NCBI RefSeq assembly: GCF_030816915.1
Contig: NZ_JAUSYN010000002.1
Span: forward strand, 5,903,501-5,967,500
DNA from: Streptomyces sp. B3I8
GTDB taxonomy: Bacteria > Actinomycetota > Actinomycetes > Streptomycetales > Streptomycetaceae
DNA: 64,000 nt
Direction of reading: 5' to 3'
Made by a program: the position numbers and the translations under genes. Below the pieces are notes generated by a model. It made no database searches. It was not told the origin of the DNA and saw only the letters and a list, made by a program, of their open reading frames with translations. Shown one piece after another: positions 24,109 through 31,970 of this stretch (its first letter is position 1; each line of letters starts with the position of its first letter).

Positions 24109-25623
24109 TCAATGCATCCGGGCATCGGTGTCGAAGAGCGCCAGCTCGTACGCGTGCAGGAGGTGCTGCACGATGAAAGATCGTCCGGCGACTTTCCACA
24201 GGCCACGCCCTCGGTTGAGGTGGGCGATGGCATCCATTTCGACGGAGGTCAGGCCGAGCAAAGAGGCCGCGGCGTGGAGTTGGTCGGTCTCCTGGCGGTA
24301 GATGATGCGGGTGGAGCAGTCGGCGAGGAGTCCTTCGGCCAGCGCCCGACCCTGTGATCCGGCGTCGCCGGCGGTGAGCAGGTCAGACAGCCGGTGGATC
24401 ACCATGAGGTTGGCGATGCCGAGGCCGCGGCTGAGCTTCCACTGGGCCTGCATGCGCTGGAGCAGTCCGACGTGTCGCATCAGGCGCCATGCCTCGTCGT
24501 ACACGATCCAGCGCCGGCCGCCCTTGGGGTCGGAGAGGGCGGACTCCATCCAGGCGGAGGCGCAGGTCATCGCCAGGACGAGGGCGGTGTCGTCGCCGGA
24601 GCCGCCGAGGCGGGACAGGTCGATGGTGAGCATCGGCGCGTTCGGGTCGAAGGCGACGGTGGAAGGGGCGTCGAACATGCCGGCCAGGTCGCCGTGGACG
24701 AGGCGCCGCATGGCGTGGGCGAGGTCGCGTGCTGCGTCGCCGAGTTGGCCCGACATCATCCCGGCGGCTTCGTCGAGTGCGCTGGGGTTGTTGAGGGTGG
24801 CGGCGACGTCGCCGAGGAGTGGGGCGCGGTGCGTGTCGGCGGCGCGGGTGACGACGGCGTCGAGGGCGATGTCCAGGGCGGTGTGTTCCATGGGCATCAG
24901 GTCCCGGCCCAGGACGGTCCGGGCGAGAGAGCCGAGCAGGAGCAGGCGCCGCTTACGGATCTCGCCGACCCAGTCGGTCTCGGAGACGCTCTCCGGGCGT
25001 GGGGCTGCGTCCAGGGGGTTCAGCCGTCCCGGCAGTCCGGGACCGAGGGCGACGGACCGGCCGCCGAGAGCTTCCGCCACCGGCGTCCACTCGCCTTTCG
25101 GGTCACACGGCACGTAGACGCGGTATCCGAAGGCCACCGAACGCAGCGCGAAGGACTTGGCGAGCGCGCTCTTGCCCTGGCCGATCACTCCGGCGAGCAA
25201 GAGGTTCGGGTTGGTGAACCCCTCGACCTTGCCGTACAGCGCGAACGGATCGAAGACGAAGCTAGCCTCGGCGTGGACGTCGCGGCCGATGTAGATGCCC
25301 TCGGCGCCGAGGCCACCTTCGGCCAGGAACGGGTACGCGCCGGCGGCCACGGCCGTCGTCATGCGGTGGGCGGGCAGCTTCATCCGGTTCCCCCGCGCGG
25401 AGGCGGGACCGGGACGCCCGCTCAGGGGGTGGAGCGCGGCGGGCATCTGGTGCTCGGCTGACGTGGTCTCGCTCTGGTGGGCGCTGGCTTCGGCGCGGGC
25501 CTTGGCGGTGGCCTCGGCGAGCTGGCGGCGGGCAGCTTTGCGGCTGGCACGGTCGGTGCCGTGGGGGGTGAACAGGGGGCTGGCGGAGGCGCGGCGGGCG
25601 CGACGGGCTGGCCGGTGGCTCAT
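24109..25623 (-). CDS. VirB4-type secretion ATPase
   Basis: The energising ATPase of type IV secretion, acting on the cytoplasmic face of the channel. 504 residues: a basic N-terminus, then Walker A G-V-I-G-Q-G-K-S-A (145-153) and Walker B R-W-I-V-Y-D-E-A-W (371-379); the later R-G-L-G-I-A-N-L-M-V-I-H-R and A-D-C-S-T-R-I-I-Y-R-Q segments fit the VirB4/TraC C-terminal domain. It is shorter than proteobacterial VirB4 because most of the N-terminal domain is missing, as is usual for actinobacterial versions. The 26213-27685 membrane protein may supply that missing part. Confidence 0.92.
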   Translation of the reverse strand: MSHRPARRARRASASPLFTPHGTDRASRKAARRQLAEATAKARAEASAHQSETTSAEHQMPAALHPLSGRPGPASARGNRMKLPAHRMTTAVAAGAYPFLAEGGLGAEGIYIGRDVHAEASFVFDPFALYGKVEGFTNPNLLLAGVIGQGKSALAKSFALRSVAFGYRVYVPCDPKGEWTPVAEALGGRSVALGPGLPGRLNPLDAAPRPESVSETDWVGEIRKRRLLLLGSLARTVLGRDLMPMEHTALDIALDAVVTRAADTHRAPLLGDVAATLNNPSALDEAAGMMSGQLGDAARDLAHAMRRLVHGDLAGMFDAPSTVAFDPNAPMLTIDLSRLGGSGDDTALVLAMTCASAWMESALSDPKGGRRWIVYDEAWRLMRHVGLLQRMQAQWKLSRGLGIANLMVIHRLSDLLTAGDAGSQGRALAEGLLADCSTRIIYRQETDQLHAAASLLGLTSVEMDAIAHLNRGRGLWKVAGRSFIVQHLLHAYELALFDTDARMH

Positions 25624-25651
25624 CGGGGGCCCTCGATTCTGCGGGTGGTGC

Positions 25652-26113
25652 TCATCGCACGCAGGCCGTGGTGTGCGGGCGAAGGTCGGTGGGGGTGGTC
25701 TTGCGGCGGATGACGTGTCCGGCGGTGAGGTGGCGCTGGCAGATCGTCAGTGCGGGCGGCCCCTCGGGTAGCTGCTCTGGATGGCACGCGCTCGCCTCGG
25801 CGTCTGCCACGGTGGTGCTGGGCAGCAGGTGGAAGGCGGCGTGAACCTCGCTGGTGGCCTGCCAGAGGCGGGTGTGCGCGCTGGCCAGGTGGCGGCCGGC
25901 GACGGGGTGTGGCGGACGGGTGGTTTCGGCGAGGCGGTCCAGGAGCTGGTGCAGGGCGGTGAGGTGTGCGTGGAGCACGTCAAGGTGCAGGCGGTCCGCC
26001 GGCCGGGGTGGGGTCGCGTCCGACGAGGCAAGGGCCCGGGTGTGGTGGCGGACTCCGGCGCTCGCGGCGCGGAGGTAGGGGTGCGCGTCGTCCGGAGGTG
26101 TGCGGGAGGTCAA
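25652..26113 (-). CDS. Hypothetical helical protein in the secretion operon
   Basis: 153 residues. Residues about 35-100 form two or three helices (L-D-V-L-H-A-H-L-T-A-L-H-Q-L-L-D-R-L; A-S-A-H-T-R-L-W-Q-A-T). The C-terminal part contains single Cys residues and a basic Arg/Lys/Thr tail. It lies between the SCO6880-type and VirB4-type genes, so it is probably co-expressed with them. No domain recognised. Confidence 0.65.
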   Translation of the reverse strand: MTSRTPPDDAHPYLRAASAGVRHHTRALASSDATPPRPADRLHLDVLHAHLTALHQLLDRLAETTRPPHPVAGRHLASAHTRLWQATSEVHAAFHLLPSTTVADAEASACHPEQLPEGPPALTICQRHLTAGHVIRRKTTPTDLRPHTTACVR

Positions 26114-26212
26114 AGGTGGTGGTCCTTCCTGCCGGGAGGCAGGGGCAGCGACGGGTGGTCCGTCGCGGGTGATCGAAGAGCAGCGGGCCAGGGTGCCGGC
26201 GGCGGGACGGGC

Positions 26213-27685
26213 TCACAGGGCAGTCCGTGCGAGCGGGAGCGCGGTGAGGGTGAAGGCGTCCGGCTGCTGGTAGTTGAGCCGTCGGAGATCGACGCCCGAG
26301 GTGACGGCGTGGGTCTCGATCTGTGCGCAGGCGGCGTCCAGTAGCGCGTCGGTCTCGGCGGTGACGGTGACCAAGCCGGTCAGCGCCACGTCGGCATGCC
26401 CGGCGATGAGCTGGCGCTCACGCTGCTTGACGTCGGCGTACTCGACGGAGTCTTCCTCGCTGTCGACCTGCCCCCGGCGGGCCCTCTCGTTGGCGTCGGC
26501 GATGATCGCCGCCTTCTTCCGCTGGACGTCCCGCAGCGCTGATTCGAGCCCCTGCGGCACGTATATAAGGGAGAGGCTGCGGCGCACGCCGGCCGTGAAC
26601 ATGATCCCGTGCAGGAACCCGGCTCCCATTTCGGTGCGCGGCCAGTTCTCCACCCAGTACGTTGCGTGCCGTGCGCTGTCGGTGGCGAGGCGGTCGTACT
26701 CCTCGAACTGGACGACGGGCCCGGCGGCGGCAGGGGCGGCCTCGGCGCGGCCGGTCTCGGACCACTGCTGGAGTGCACCGAGCGTTTTCGGGTCGTAGGC
26801 GGTGCGGATGACGGCGGCGATCTCCCGCGAGGTCAGCCATCCGGTGACCTGGAGTCCGGCGTTGCGGGCGGCCTGGGCGATGGACGCGGTGGTCTGCTCC
26901 ATGACGGTGAACGCCCCGGGCAGCCCGCCGCCGGCCTGGTTGATCAGGCGCCGGGCGGCCTTGAGGTCGAGGGAGATGGCGAGGTAGGTCTCGTGCGGTG
27001 CGGCGGCGGGGCCTGCCGAGGCGACCAGTTCGGAGTAGATCTGTCCGGCGACGGGGGTCTGGGGCTGTCCGTTCTGGGTCCAGTGGCGGGTGAGGGTGTC
27101 GCCGCTGTCGGGGACGGTGCGCTCCAGCACCTGGACGGTGGCGATGTGCCCGGTGCGGGCGATGCCCGCCAGCGCACGTCCCCAGCTGCTCACGTTGTGG
27201 TTCTGCGTGGCGGGGTCGAGGAGGGCGAAGGCGCGGCTGCTGATGCGGGCGATGGCGGTCAGTGTCTGCTGATGAGGGTCGTGGACAGCCGCGGCCTGAT
27301 TGGCCGAGTCGCCGGGGGTAACGACCTTGAGGGAGGCGGCGGTGCCGGGCAGGTGGAGGATTCCGTCCTGCCGGGGCCGGGTGACGGGCCGGGCGAGCCA
27401 AAGGGTCTGGCCGGTGCGGCGGCGGTGCGCGTAGCGGGCGACGATCGGCGCCCAGTCGATCAGGGAGCGGCCATGCCGGCGGATCGCGACGAGCGCACCG
27501 GCTGCCGCCCACAGCGGGGCCAGGGCAACGGCGCCGAGCAGTCCGGTGGAGATCACCGTCATCAGCAGCAGCGCCAACGTGCACGAAACGAGGACGAGTT
27601 GAGGAAGGGAAAGGCCGAGGAGGATGCCGCGGCGGGACCGGTGCGGGAACTTCACCGTGACCGGGGCGACGGAGAAATCAGTCAA
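26213..27685 (-). CDS. SCO6880-type membrane protein of type IV secretion
   Basis: 490 residues. The start is a TTG at 27685 (M-T-D-F-S-V-A-P), 8 bases after AGGA. Two adjacent membrane helices (about 30-70: L-V-L-V-S-C-T-L-A-L-L-L; L-G-A-V-A-L-A-P-L-W-A-A) are followed by a long cytoplasmic domain. This is the pattern of the actinobacterial SCO6880 family, which always neighbours VirB4-type ATPases. It combines a small VirB3/PrgI-like membrane part with a soluble part that may substitute for the reduced VirB4 N-terminus; that role is inferred. It sits between the VirB6-like and VirB4-type genes. Confidence 0.85.
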   Translation of the reverse strand: MTDFSVAPVTVKFPHRSRRGILLGLSLPQLVLVSCTLALLLMTVISTGLLGAVALAPLWAAAGALVAIRRHGRSLIDWAPIVARYAHRRRTGQTLWLARPVTRPRQDGILHLPGTAASLKVVTPGDSANQAAAVHDPHQQTLTAIARISSRAFALLDPATQNHNVSSWGRALAGIARTGHIATVQVLERTVPDSGDTLTRHWTQNGQPQTPVAGQIYSELVASAGPAAAPHETYLAISLDLKAARRLINQAGGGLPGAFTVMEQTTASIAQAARNAGLQVTGWLTSREIAAVIRTAYDPKTLGALQQWSETGRAEAAPAAAGPVVQFEEYDRLATDSARHATYWVENWPRTEMGAGFLHGIMFTAGVRRSLSLIYVPQGLESALRDVQRKKAAIIADANERARRGQVDSEEDSVEYADVKQRERQLIAGHADVALTGLVTVTAETDALLDAACAQIETHAVTSGVDLRRLNYQQPDAFTLTALPLARTAL

Positions 27686-27765
27686 GGGGCGGGTCCTGGA
27701 GGCGCGGGTGGAACCCGGGGGCGGGAGGTGGCGTGCACTCCCGCCCCCGGGAGTCGGGCAGGGGA

Positions 27766-29145
27766 TCAGAGACCGGTCGGAGGCGGCGGCGGTCCGCTCG
27801 CCCCGCTTGACGCGGCGTTCTGTGAACCGGAGGACGGTGGTGCGCCCTGCGGCGGCGGGGTCGTGGTCGGCGCCGTGGACTGCCATCCGCCGCCCTGGCC
27901 GGACGCGGCGTTCGCTCCGGCTCCGCCCGGCCCCGGGCTGCCTCCCACCTGGCCGCTGGTGTTGTCGGACGCGCTCGTCGGCGCGGGCTGGACGGCCTTC
28001 TCCAGACCGGACTTGACGGCATCGCCACCGGGCGAGCTGCCCGTTCCGCCGCTTTGTGAACCTTCCTTGCCCTCTCCGCCTCCGCCTGACGGGGTGGCGG
28101 CAATGTCGCCGGGGAAGCCGCCTCCGCCAGCGGCGTCGGGGCCCTGCGGTGCCGCGCCTGCTCCGGCTGCAGCGCCACCGGTTCCGGCAGTGGCCGCAGC
28201 CGCGGCGGCCTTACGGGCGGCCTTCTCGGCATGCGCCTTGGCGATCTGCGCTCCGGCTCCGCCAGCGCGGTGGATGGACTCGCCGTCGGTCCCGTCGGCC
28301 GCCCAGTGCACGAACTTGAAGACGGCGTACGGACACAGCAGCACCAGGATCATGATCACGATGCCGGACATGACATCGGCGAGGGCCGCGACGCCGTCCT
28401 TCGCCTCCGTCTTGCCCATGGCGGCGATGCCGAGCACGAAGATCACGGTCATCAGCAGCTTGGAGACCACGAGGGTGGCGGTGGCCTCGATCCAGCCCTT
28501 GCGCCAGCGCCGCGCGACCTCCCACCCGCCGCCGGCGGACGCGAAGACAGCCAGCGTGACCATGACCAGGATGCCGACCTTGCGGACCATCATCACGCAC
28601 CAGTACAGGAAGGCGCCGATGGCGGCACCGAGGCCGACGACGACCGGGACGAGCCAGCCCAGCCCGGCTAGGGACCCGATTTGGCTGACCTTCACGATGC
28701 GGCGCACGGCCGACCCGATGTTCAGGTGCGCGGTCTTGAACAAGCCGTCGGAGACGGCGTCGACCACCTCGACGGCGACCGTGGTCAAGGCGATGGCACA
28801 GAAGGCGAACAGGACGCCGCTCATGGTGCCGGTGAACGCCTGTGTCAGGGCTTGTCCGTCGCGCCGGACGGCGGCCCGGACCAGCTGCGCGCAGAACGTG
28901 GCGACCAGCAGGACCAGGCCCAGTGGCAGCAGCATCTCGTAGTTATCGACGAACCACGATGCGTTGAGGTCCACCTTCGTGGTGGTGTCGACTGCCTCGG
29001 CGGCCAAATCGGCAGCGGCGGCTGCCAGTTCACCGGCAGACTTTGCCATCCAGTCACCGATGGCTTTGCCGGGGTCCGAGGCGAAATCCACCGCGTCTCC
29101 GACGGCGCACAGCTTGTCTGCCAGGGGGTAATCACAGAAACCCAC
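27766..29145 (-). CDS. VirB6/TrbL-like polytopic channel protein
   Basis: 459 residues. The N-terminal segment is amphipathic, followed by at least five to six hydrophobic helices between about 70 and 275 (L-P-L-G-L-V-L-L-V-A-T-F; V-L-F-A-F-C-A-I-A-L; V-V-V-G-L-G-A-A-I-G-A-F-L; I-V-I-M-I-L-V-L-L-C-P-Y). The last 170 residues are a Gly/Ala/Pro/Ser-rich disordered tail. This layout fits the inner-membrane channel component VirB6/TrbL. The start is GTG at 29145 after AAGGAGG. It precedes the SCO6880-type gene as in other actinobacterial transfer operons. Confidence 0.87.
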   Translation of the reverse strand: MGFCDYPLADKLCAVGDAVDFASDPGKAIGDWMAKSAGELAAAAADLAAEAVDTTTKVDLNASWFVDNYEMLLPLGLVLLVATFCAQLVRAAVRRDGQALTQAFTGTMSGVLFAFCAIALTTVAVEVVDAVSDGLFKTAHLNIGSAVRRIVKVSQIGSLAGLGWLVPVVVGLGAAIGAFLYWCVMMVRKVGILVMVTLAVFASAGGGWEVARRWRKGWIEATATLVVSKLLMTVIFVLGIAAMGKTEAKDGVAALADVMSGIVIMILVLLCPYAVFKFVHWAADGTDGESIHRAGGAGAQIAKAHAEKAARKAAAAAATAGTGGAAAGAGAAPQGPDAAGGGGFPGDIAATPSGGGGEGKEGSQSGGTGSSPGGDAVKSGLEKAVQPAPTSASDNTSGQVGGSPGPGGAGANAASGQGGGWQSTAPTTTPPPQGAPPSSGSQNAASSGASGPPPPPTGL

Positions 29146-29182
29146 GAGAGAGTTGCCCCTCCTTTCTTGAATCAGGCGCGGG

Positions 29183-29875
29183 TCACTGCGTGACGCTCGG
29201 AGCGATGGCGGCCAGGGAGCAGTCGTGGCCGGGGCGGCACTGAATGGCGAGAGTCACGGCCCGTTCCTCGGCCCCGCCGCCGCCCTTCTTCCAGGCGATC
29301 TGCTGCTTGCCATTGACGGTGACGACGTAGATGTACGCCTCGGCGATCGCGGACGGGTCGTCGGCCAACGCCCGCTTGAACGCGCCGGGGTAGTGGCCCT
29401 CGGTGACGCTGGCGGTGGCGTGCTGGTCCTGGTCGGCCATCCGCGACCACAGCAGCGGATCGGGAACCTGGCCGGAGACGGACGCCCAGTCGGCGTACTT
29501 GGTCTCGGTGGTCATCCAGGCGCGCATGCCGACGAGTTGCTGGTCGTGGCTGGTGTCGCGGGTGTCGTAGGACCACAGCATCTGCGTGGCTGCCTTGGCG
29601 TAGGTGACCGGATCGGCGATCTGCGGAGGCTTGGGCACGGAACCGGATCCGGAGGAAGGCTTCGGTGCGGCTTCGGAGGCGGTCGGGCTGCCGGTCGGGG
29701 CGGGCGCATCGGCGGCCGGGGTCTGGTGGCCGTTCCTGCCGGCGGACAGCAGGGCGACGATCCCGGCGATGGCGAGCAGGGCGGCGACGACGCAGGTGAC
29801 GATCGCGATGCGCCGGTTGGCCGACCAGCCCGCTCCGTACGAGGACAGCGAGAAGGCGGGGAATCGATTCCGCAT
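29183..29875 (-). CDS. VirB8/TcpC-like bitopic membrane protein
   Basis: 230 residues. A short cytoplasmic N-terminus is followed by one membrane helix (about 24-46: I-A-I-V-T-C-V-V-A-A-L-L-A-I-A-G-I-V-A-L-L), a Pro/Ser linker, and an external domain (about 85-230) containing A-T-Q-M-L-W-S-Y-D-T-R-D-T, which resembles the NTF2-like fold of VirB8/TcpC. Such proteins form the scaffold of the channel. Two Cys near the C-terminus (C-R-P-G-H-D-C) may form a disulfide. The ATG shares one base with the upstream stop (TAATG), a tight coupling. Confidence 0.8.
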   Translation of the reverse strand: MRNRFPAFSLSSYGAGWSANRRIAIVTCVVAALLAIAGIVALLSAGRNGHQTPAADAPAPTGSPTASEAAPKPSSGSGSVPKPPQIADPVTYAKAATQMLWSYDTRDTSHDQQLVGMRAWMTTETKYADWASVSGQVPDPLLWSRMADQDQHATASVTEGHYPGAFKRALADDPSAIAEAYIYVVTVNGKQQIAWKKGGGGAEERAVTLAIQCRPGHDCSLAAIAPSVTQ

Positions 29876-30189
29876 TAGTGGACCTGCGCCCCCAGGCCGG
29901 AGAAGAAGGCCACGATTCCGTTCGCGGCGCCCAGACCGAGGGCGGCGCCGGCGGCTACGACCGCGCCCTTCTTGCCGTTGGCTTCGGCCTGGTGACCACC
30001 GGTGTGGTGGCCCCAGGCCCATACGCCGAGCGAGACGGCGAGGGCGCCGACGACGGCGATGATGCCGAACATGTTGATCGAGTTGACGACGTTCTTCAGC
30101 ACGCTCAGGCCGGGCAGACCACCGCCCTTGGGTGAGATTCCTGGGTCGTAGGCGAGCTGGATGACGCGGTCGGCGAGAGGAACGGACAT
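29875..30189 (-). CDS. VirB2-like two-helix membrane protein (DUF6112-like)
   Basis: 104 residues with two hydrophobic helices (about 40-60: I-N-M-F-G-I-I-A-V-V-G-A-L-A-V; about 75-97: G-A-V-V-A-A-G-A-A-L-G-L-G) separated by a short polar G-H-H-T-G-G-H-Q loop. Size, topology and position match the VirB2/TrbC-like subunits of actinobacterial type IV systems (I believe this is the DUF6112 family). Whether it polymerises into a pilus is unknown. It is coupled to the VirB8-like gene. Confidence 0.78.
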   Translation of the reverse strand: MSVPLADRVIQLAYDPGISPKGGGLPGLSVLKNVVNSINMFGIIAVVGALAVSLGVWAWGHHTGGHQAEANGKKGAVVAAGAALGLGAANGIVAFFSGLGAQVH

Positions 30190-30328
30190 AGGTGTGGCGG
30201 GGCTCCTTGCATACGCGGGTCAGGCGAGGACCTGCGGGAAGGGGAAAGCGGAGAGGGGAGGTGCGCCTGGGACGCGGAAGTGGCCGCGACGGCGACCCCA
30301 CCCGGGGCGGTGCCGGGCGGCGGCGGCC

Positions 30329-31459
30329 TCAGAGGACGCGGCGGGCGGCGAGGATCGTCCAGTCCTTGATCGGAGTGATCCGGACCGGCTTGGTGGTGCG
30401 GGGCGCCTCGATCACGAGGCCCTCGCCCATGTACATGCCGACGTGCTCGGGCCGGGCGGCGGCGCCGCGGCTGAAGATCAGGTCACCGGGCTTGAGTTGG
30501 GCGGGCGATACCGCCTTGCCCTCGTTGACCTGCGTGTACGTGGTGCGGGTGAGTGTCACGCCGGCGTGGGCGTACGCCTGCTGCATCAGGGAGGAACAGT
30601 CGCAGCGGCCCATGGGGTCGGGGCCGTGCGCGTTGGTGCAGGAGCCGCCCCACTGGTAGAGCGTGCCGAGTTGCTGCATCGCCCAGGTGATGGCCTTGCG
30701 CGCCCGCGGATCAGCGTCCTTGGGGATCTTGTAACCCTTGGGGACGCTCCCCTCGGGGATCCGGCCGAAGCCGGAGCCGTCCTGGCCCGGAGCACAGCCG
30801 GTGGTGCCGGGCGACGCCTGCTTGCCCTGGTCCGCGTCCTTGCCGTCCTTGTCGTTGCCACCCGGGAAGGTCTTGGCGATGGCCTCTTGCAACGCAGTGG
30901 CCAGGTTTTCCCACTGGGCGTACGCGTCCGGCAGCCCGGACTTCTGCACGGCTTGGGCAGCCTGGGTTACGGTCATCTGCTGCCAGCCGTCGACCTTGAG
31001 CAAGTGCTTGTAGAACTGCTCGGAGGCGTAGACCGGATCGCGGATCTGCTGGGCGCTGCCCCAGCCCTGGGAAGGGCGCTGCTGGAACAAGCCGAGCGAG
31101 TCGCGGTCCCCGTAGTTCAGGTTGCGCAGCCGGCTCTCCTGCATCGCCGTGGCGAGCGCGATGATCTGTCCCTTCTTGGGGACGTCGAGCGAGAGACCGG
31201 CGGCCACGATCGTCTGTGCGTTGGGAACTTGCTCGGCGGGCAGGTCCAGGCCCTCGACGTGGACGTCTTTGGCGGACGCGCCGTCGAGGATCTTGGTGAC
31301 CTGTTCGGCGACCTTGCCGGTGTCGATGTCGGTCGAGCAACTGCTGAAGGAGCCGCTGCTCTGCACGGCGTCGGCGGAGGAGGCCAGCATCATGCCGGTG
31401 CCGGCGATCAGGATCGGGGAGAGGAAGACGACGCCGATGCCGGCGGCGAGCCCCTTCAA
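30329..31459 (-). CDS. Bifunctional transglycosylase / NlpC-P60 wall hydrolase
   Basis: 376 residues, exported: an N-terminal membrane helix (about 5-27). Residues about 80-165 are a lytic-transglycosylase-like domain with catalytic Glu in A-M-Q-E-S-R (about 108) and G-L-F-Q-Q-R. Residues about 255-375 are an NlpC/P60 endopeptidase: Cys in R-C-D-C-S-S (about 288), His in P-E-H-V-G (about 339). It probably opens peptidoglycan for the secretion channel, the VirB1 role; two enzymes in one protein is usual in Gram-positive transfer systems. TTG at 31459 overlaps a leader ORF stop (TTGA). It is the first large gene of the left arm. Confidence 0.9.
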   Translation of the reverse strand: MKGLAAGIGVVFLSPILIAGTGMMLASSADAVQSSGSFSSCSTDIDTGKVAEQVTKILDGASAKDVHVEGLDLPAEQVPNAQTIVAAGLSLDVPKKGQIIALATAMQESRLRNLNYGDRDSLGLFQQRPSQGWGSAQQIRDPVYASEQFYKHLLKVDGWQQMTVTQAAQAVQKSGLPDAYAQWENLATALQEAIAKTFPGGNDKDGKDADQGKQASPGTTGCAPGQDGSGFGRIPEGSVPKGYKIPKDADPRARKAITWAMQQLGTLYQWGGSCTNAHGPDPMGRCDCSSLMQQAYAHAGVTLTRTTYTQVNEGKAVSPAQLKPGDLIFSRGAAARPEHVGMYMGEGLVIEAPRTTKPVRITPIKDWTILAARRVL

Positions 31460-31518
31460 CCCGAGCGGACCGCTCGCCGGTCAGCGATGTCGGGCAGAGG
31501 TGGGTAACGAGACGTCAT
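31456..31518 (-). CDS. 20-codon leader ORF upstream of the wall-hydrolase gene
   Basis: ATG at 31518, seven bases after AAGGA, opens M-T-S-R-Y-P-P-L and stops in TTGA, overlapping the hydrolase start. It is the first open frame of the left-arm transcript, about 210 bases downstream of the mapped promoter motif. It may translationally couple or limit expression of the wall hydrolase, which is toxic in excess. No peptide function is implied. Confidence 0.5.
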   Translation of the reverse strand: MTSRYPPLPDIADRRAVRSG

Positions 31519-31736
31519 GAACGTGTCCTTCGGGGGTGCGGTGTCCGGCGAGCCGCGTGCGCGAAGCGTGTCGGAAGGCCGCGGCGGCCGGGGTGGGCGA
31601 TCGGGACGGGCCGGCGCGGGCGAGTTGCCGCTCGCTCTGCGAGGCCGGACCGTGAGCTAGGTGTGCCGGGGCAAGGGGTACCTCCGTGAGGCGTGGCGGG
31701 AATAGCCAGCGGCGGTGTGCGCCGGGCGGTTCAAAA

Positions 31737-31765
31737 ACAGTAGGCGCAGATCGGCGGTTGACCAA
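31737..31765 (-). promoter_or_regulatory. Leftward promoter of the secretion arm
   Basis: Read leftward: -35 TTGGTC, 17 bases, -10 TACTGT followed by TTTTG. Its mirror at 31813-31841 has the same -35, the same 17-base spacing and TACAGT-TTTTG. Two independent matches in the correct opposite orientations make these the likely main promoters. The start point should fall near 31731, leaving a leader of about 210 bases before the first ATG. Confidence 0.72.
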
Positions 31766-31812
31766 AAAGTCGGCGTGAGGTGCCGGAATCCGATACCCCA
31801 GCACAGCACTTC

Positions 31813-31841
31813 TTGGTCGTCGGCGGATTCGCCTCTACAGT
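31813..31841 (+). promoter_or_regulatory. Rightward promoter of the methyltransferase arm
   Basis: -35 TTGGTC (31813-31818), 17-base spacer, -10 TACAGT (31836-31841) followed by TTTTG. It matches the leftward promoter in both boxes, spacing and downstream T run. Transcription should begin near 31848, giving about 120 untranslated bases before the TTG start at 31971. Confidence 0.72.
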
Positions 31842-31970
31842 TTTTGGACTCCCTCTCTCCCACCTCGGTCTGTGGCCCTGGGCTTCTGTATGCCCACTTC
31901 CGGCCCGCGAGGTTTCTGCACGAGACGGGCAGTTCCCTCCGCGATTCCGCACCCGAATAGGGGTTCCTCT

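Larger units (their letters stand above)
31519..31970. other. Divergent intergenic region between the two arms
   Basis: 452 bases without a convincing gene. It holds the back-to-back promoters (31737-31765 leftward, 31813-31841 rightward) and long untranslated leaders on both sides. A sequence at about 31749-31776 (ATCGGCGGTT, then GACCA, then a weak second arm) resembles the palindromic element at 14448 and 35529 and overlaps the leftward -35 box, so it may be a degenerate operator. Confidence 0.7.

Noticed and set aside
26137..26152. Hairpin CCTGCC-GGGA-GGCAGG
   Set aside because: Short stem beside a ribosome binding site in GC-rich DNA; no basis to call a terminator.
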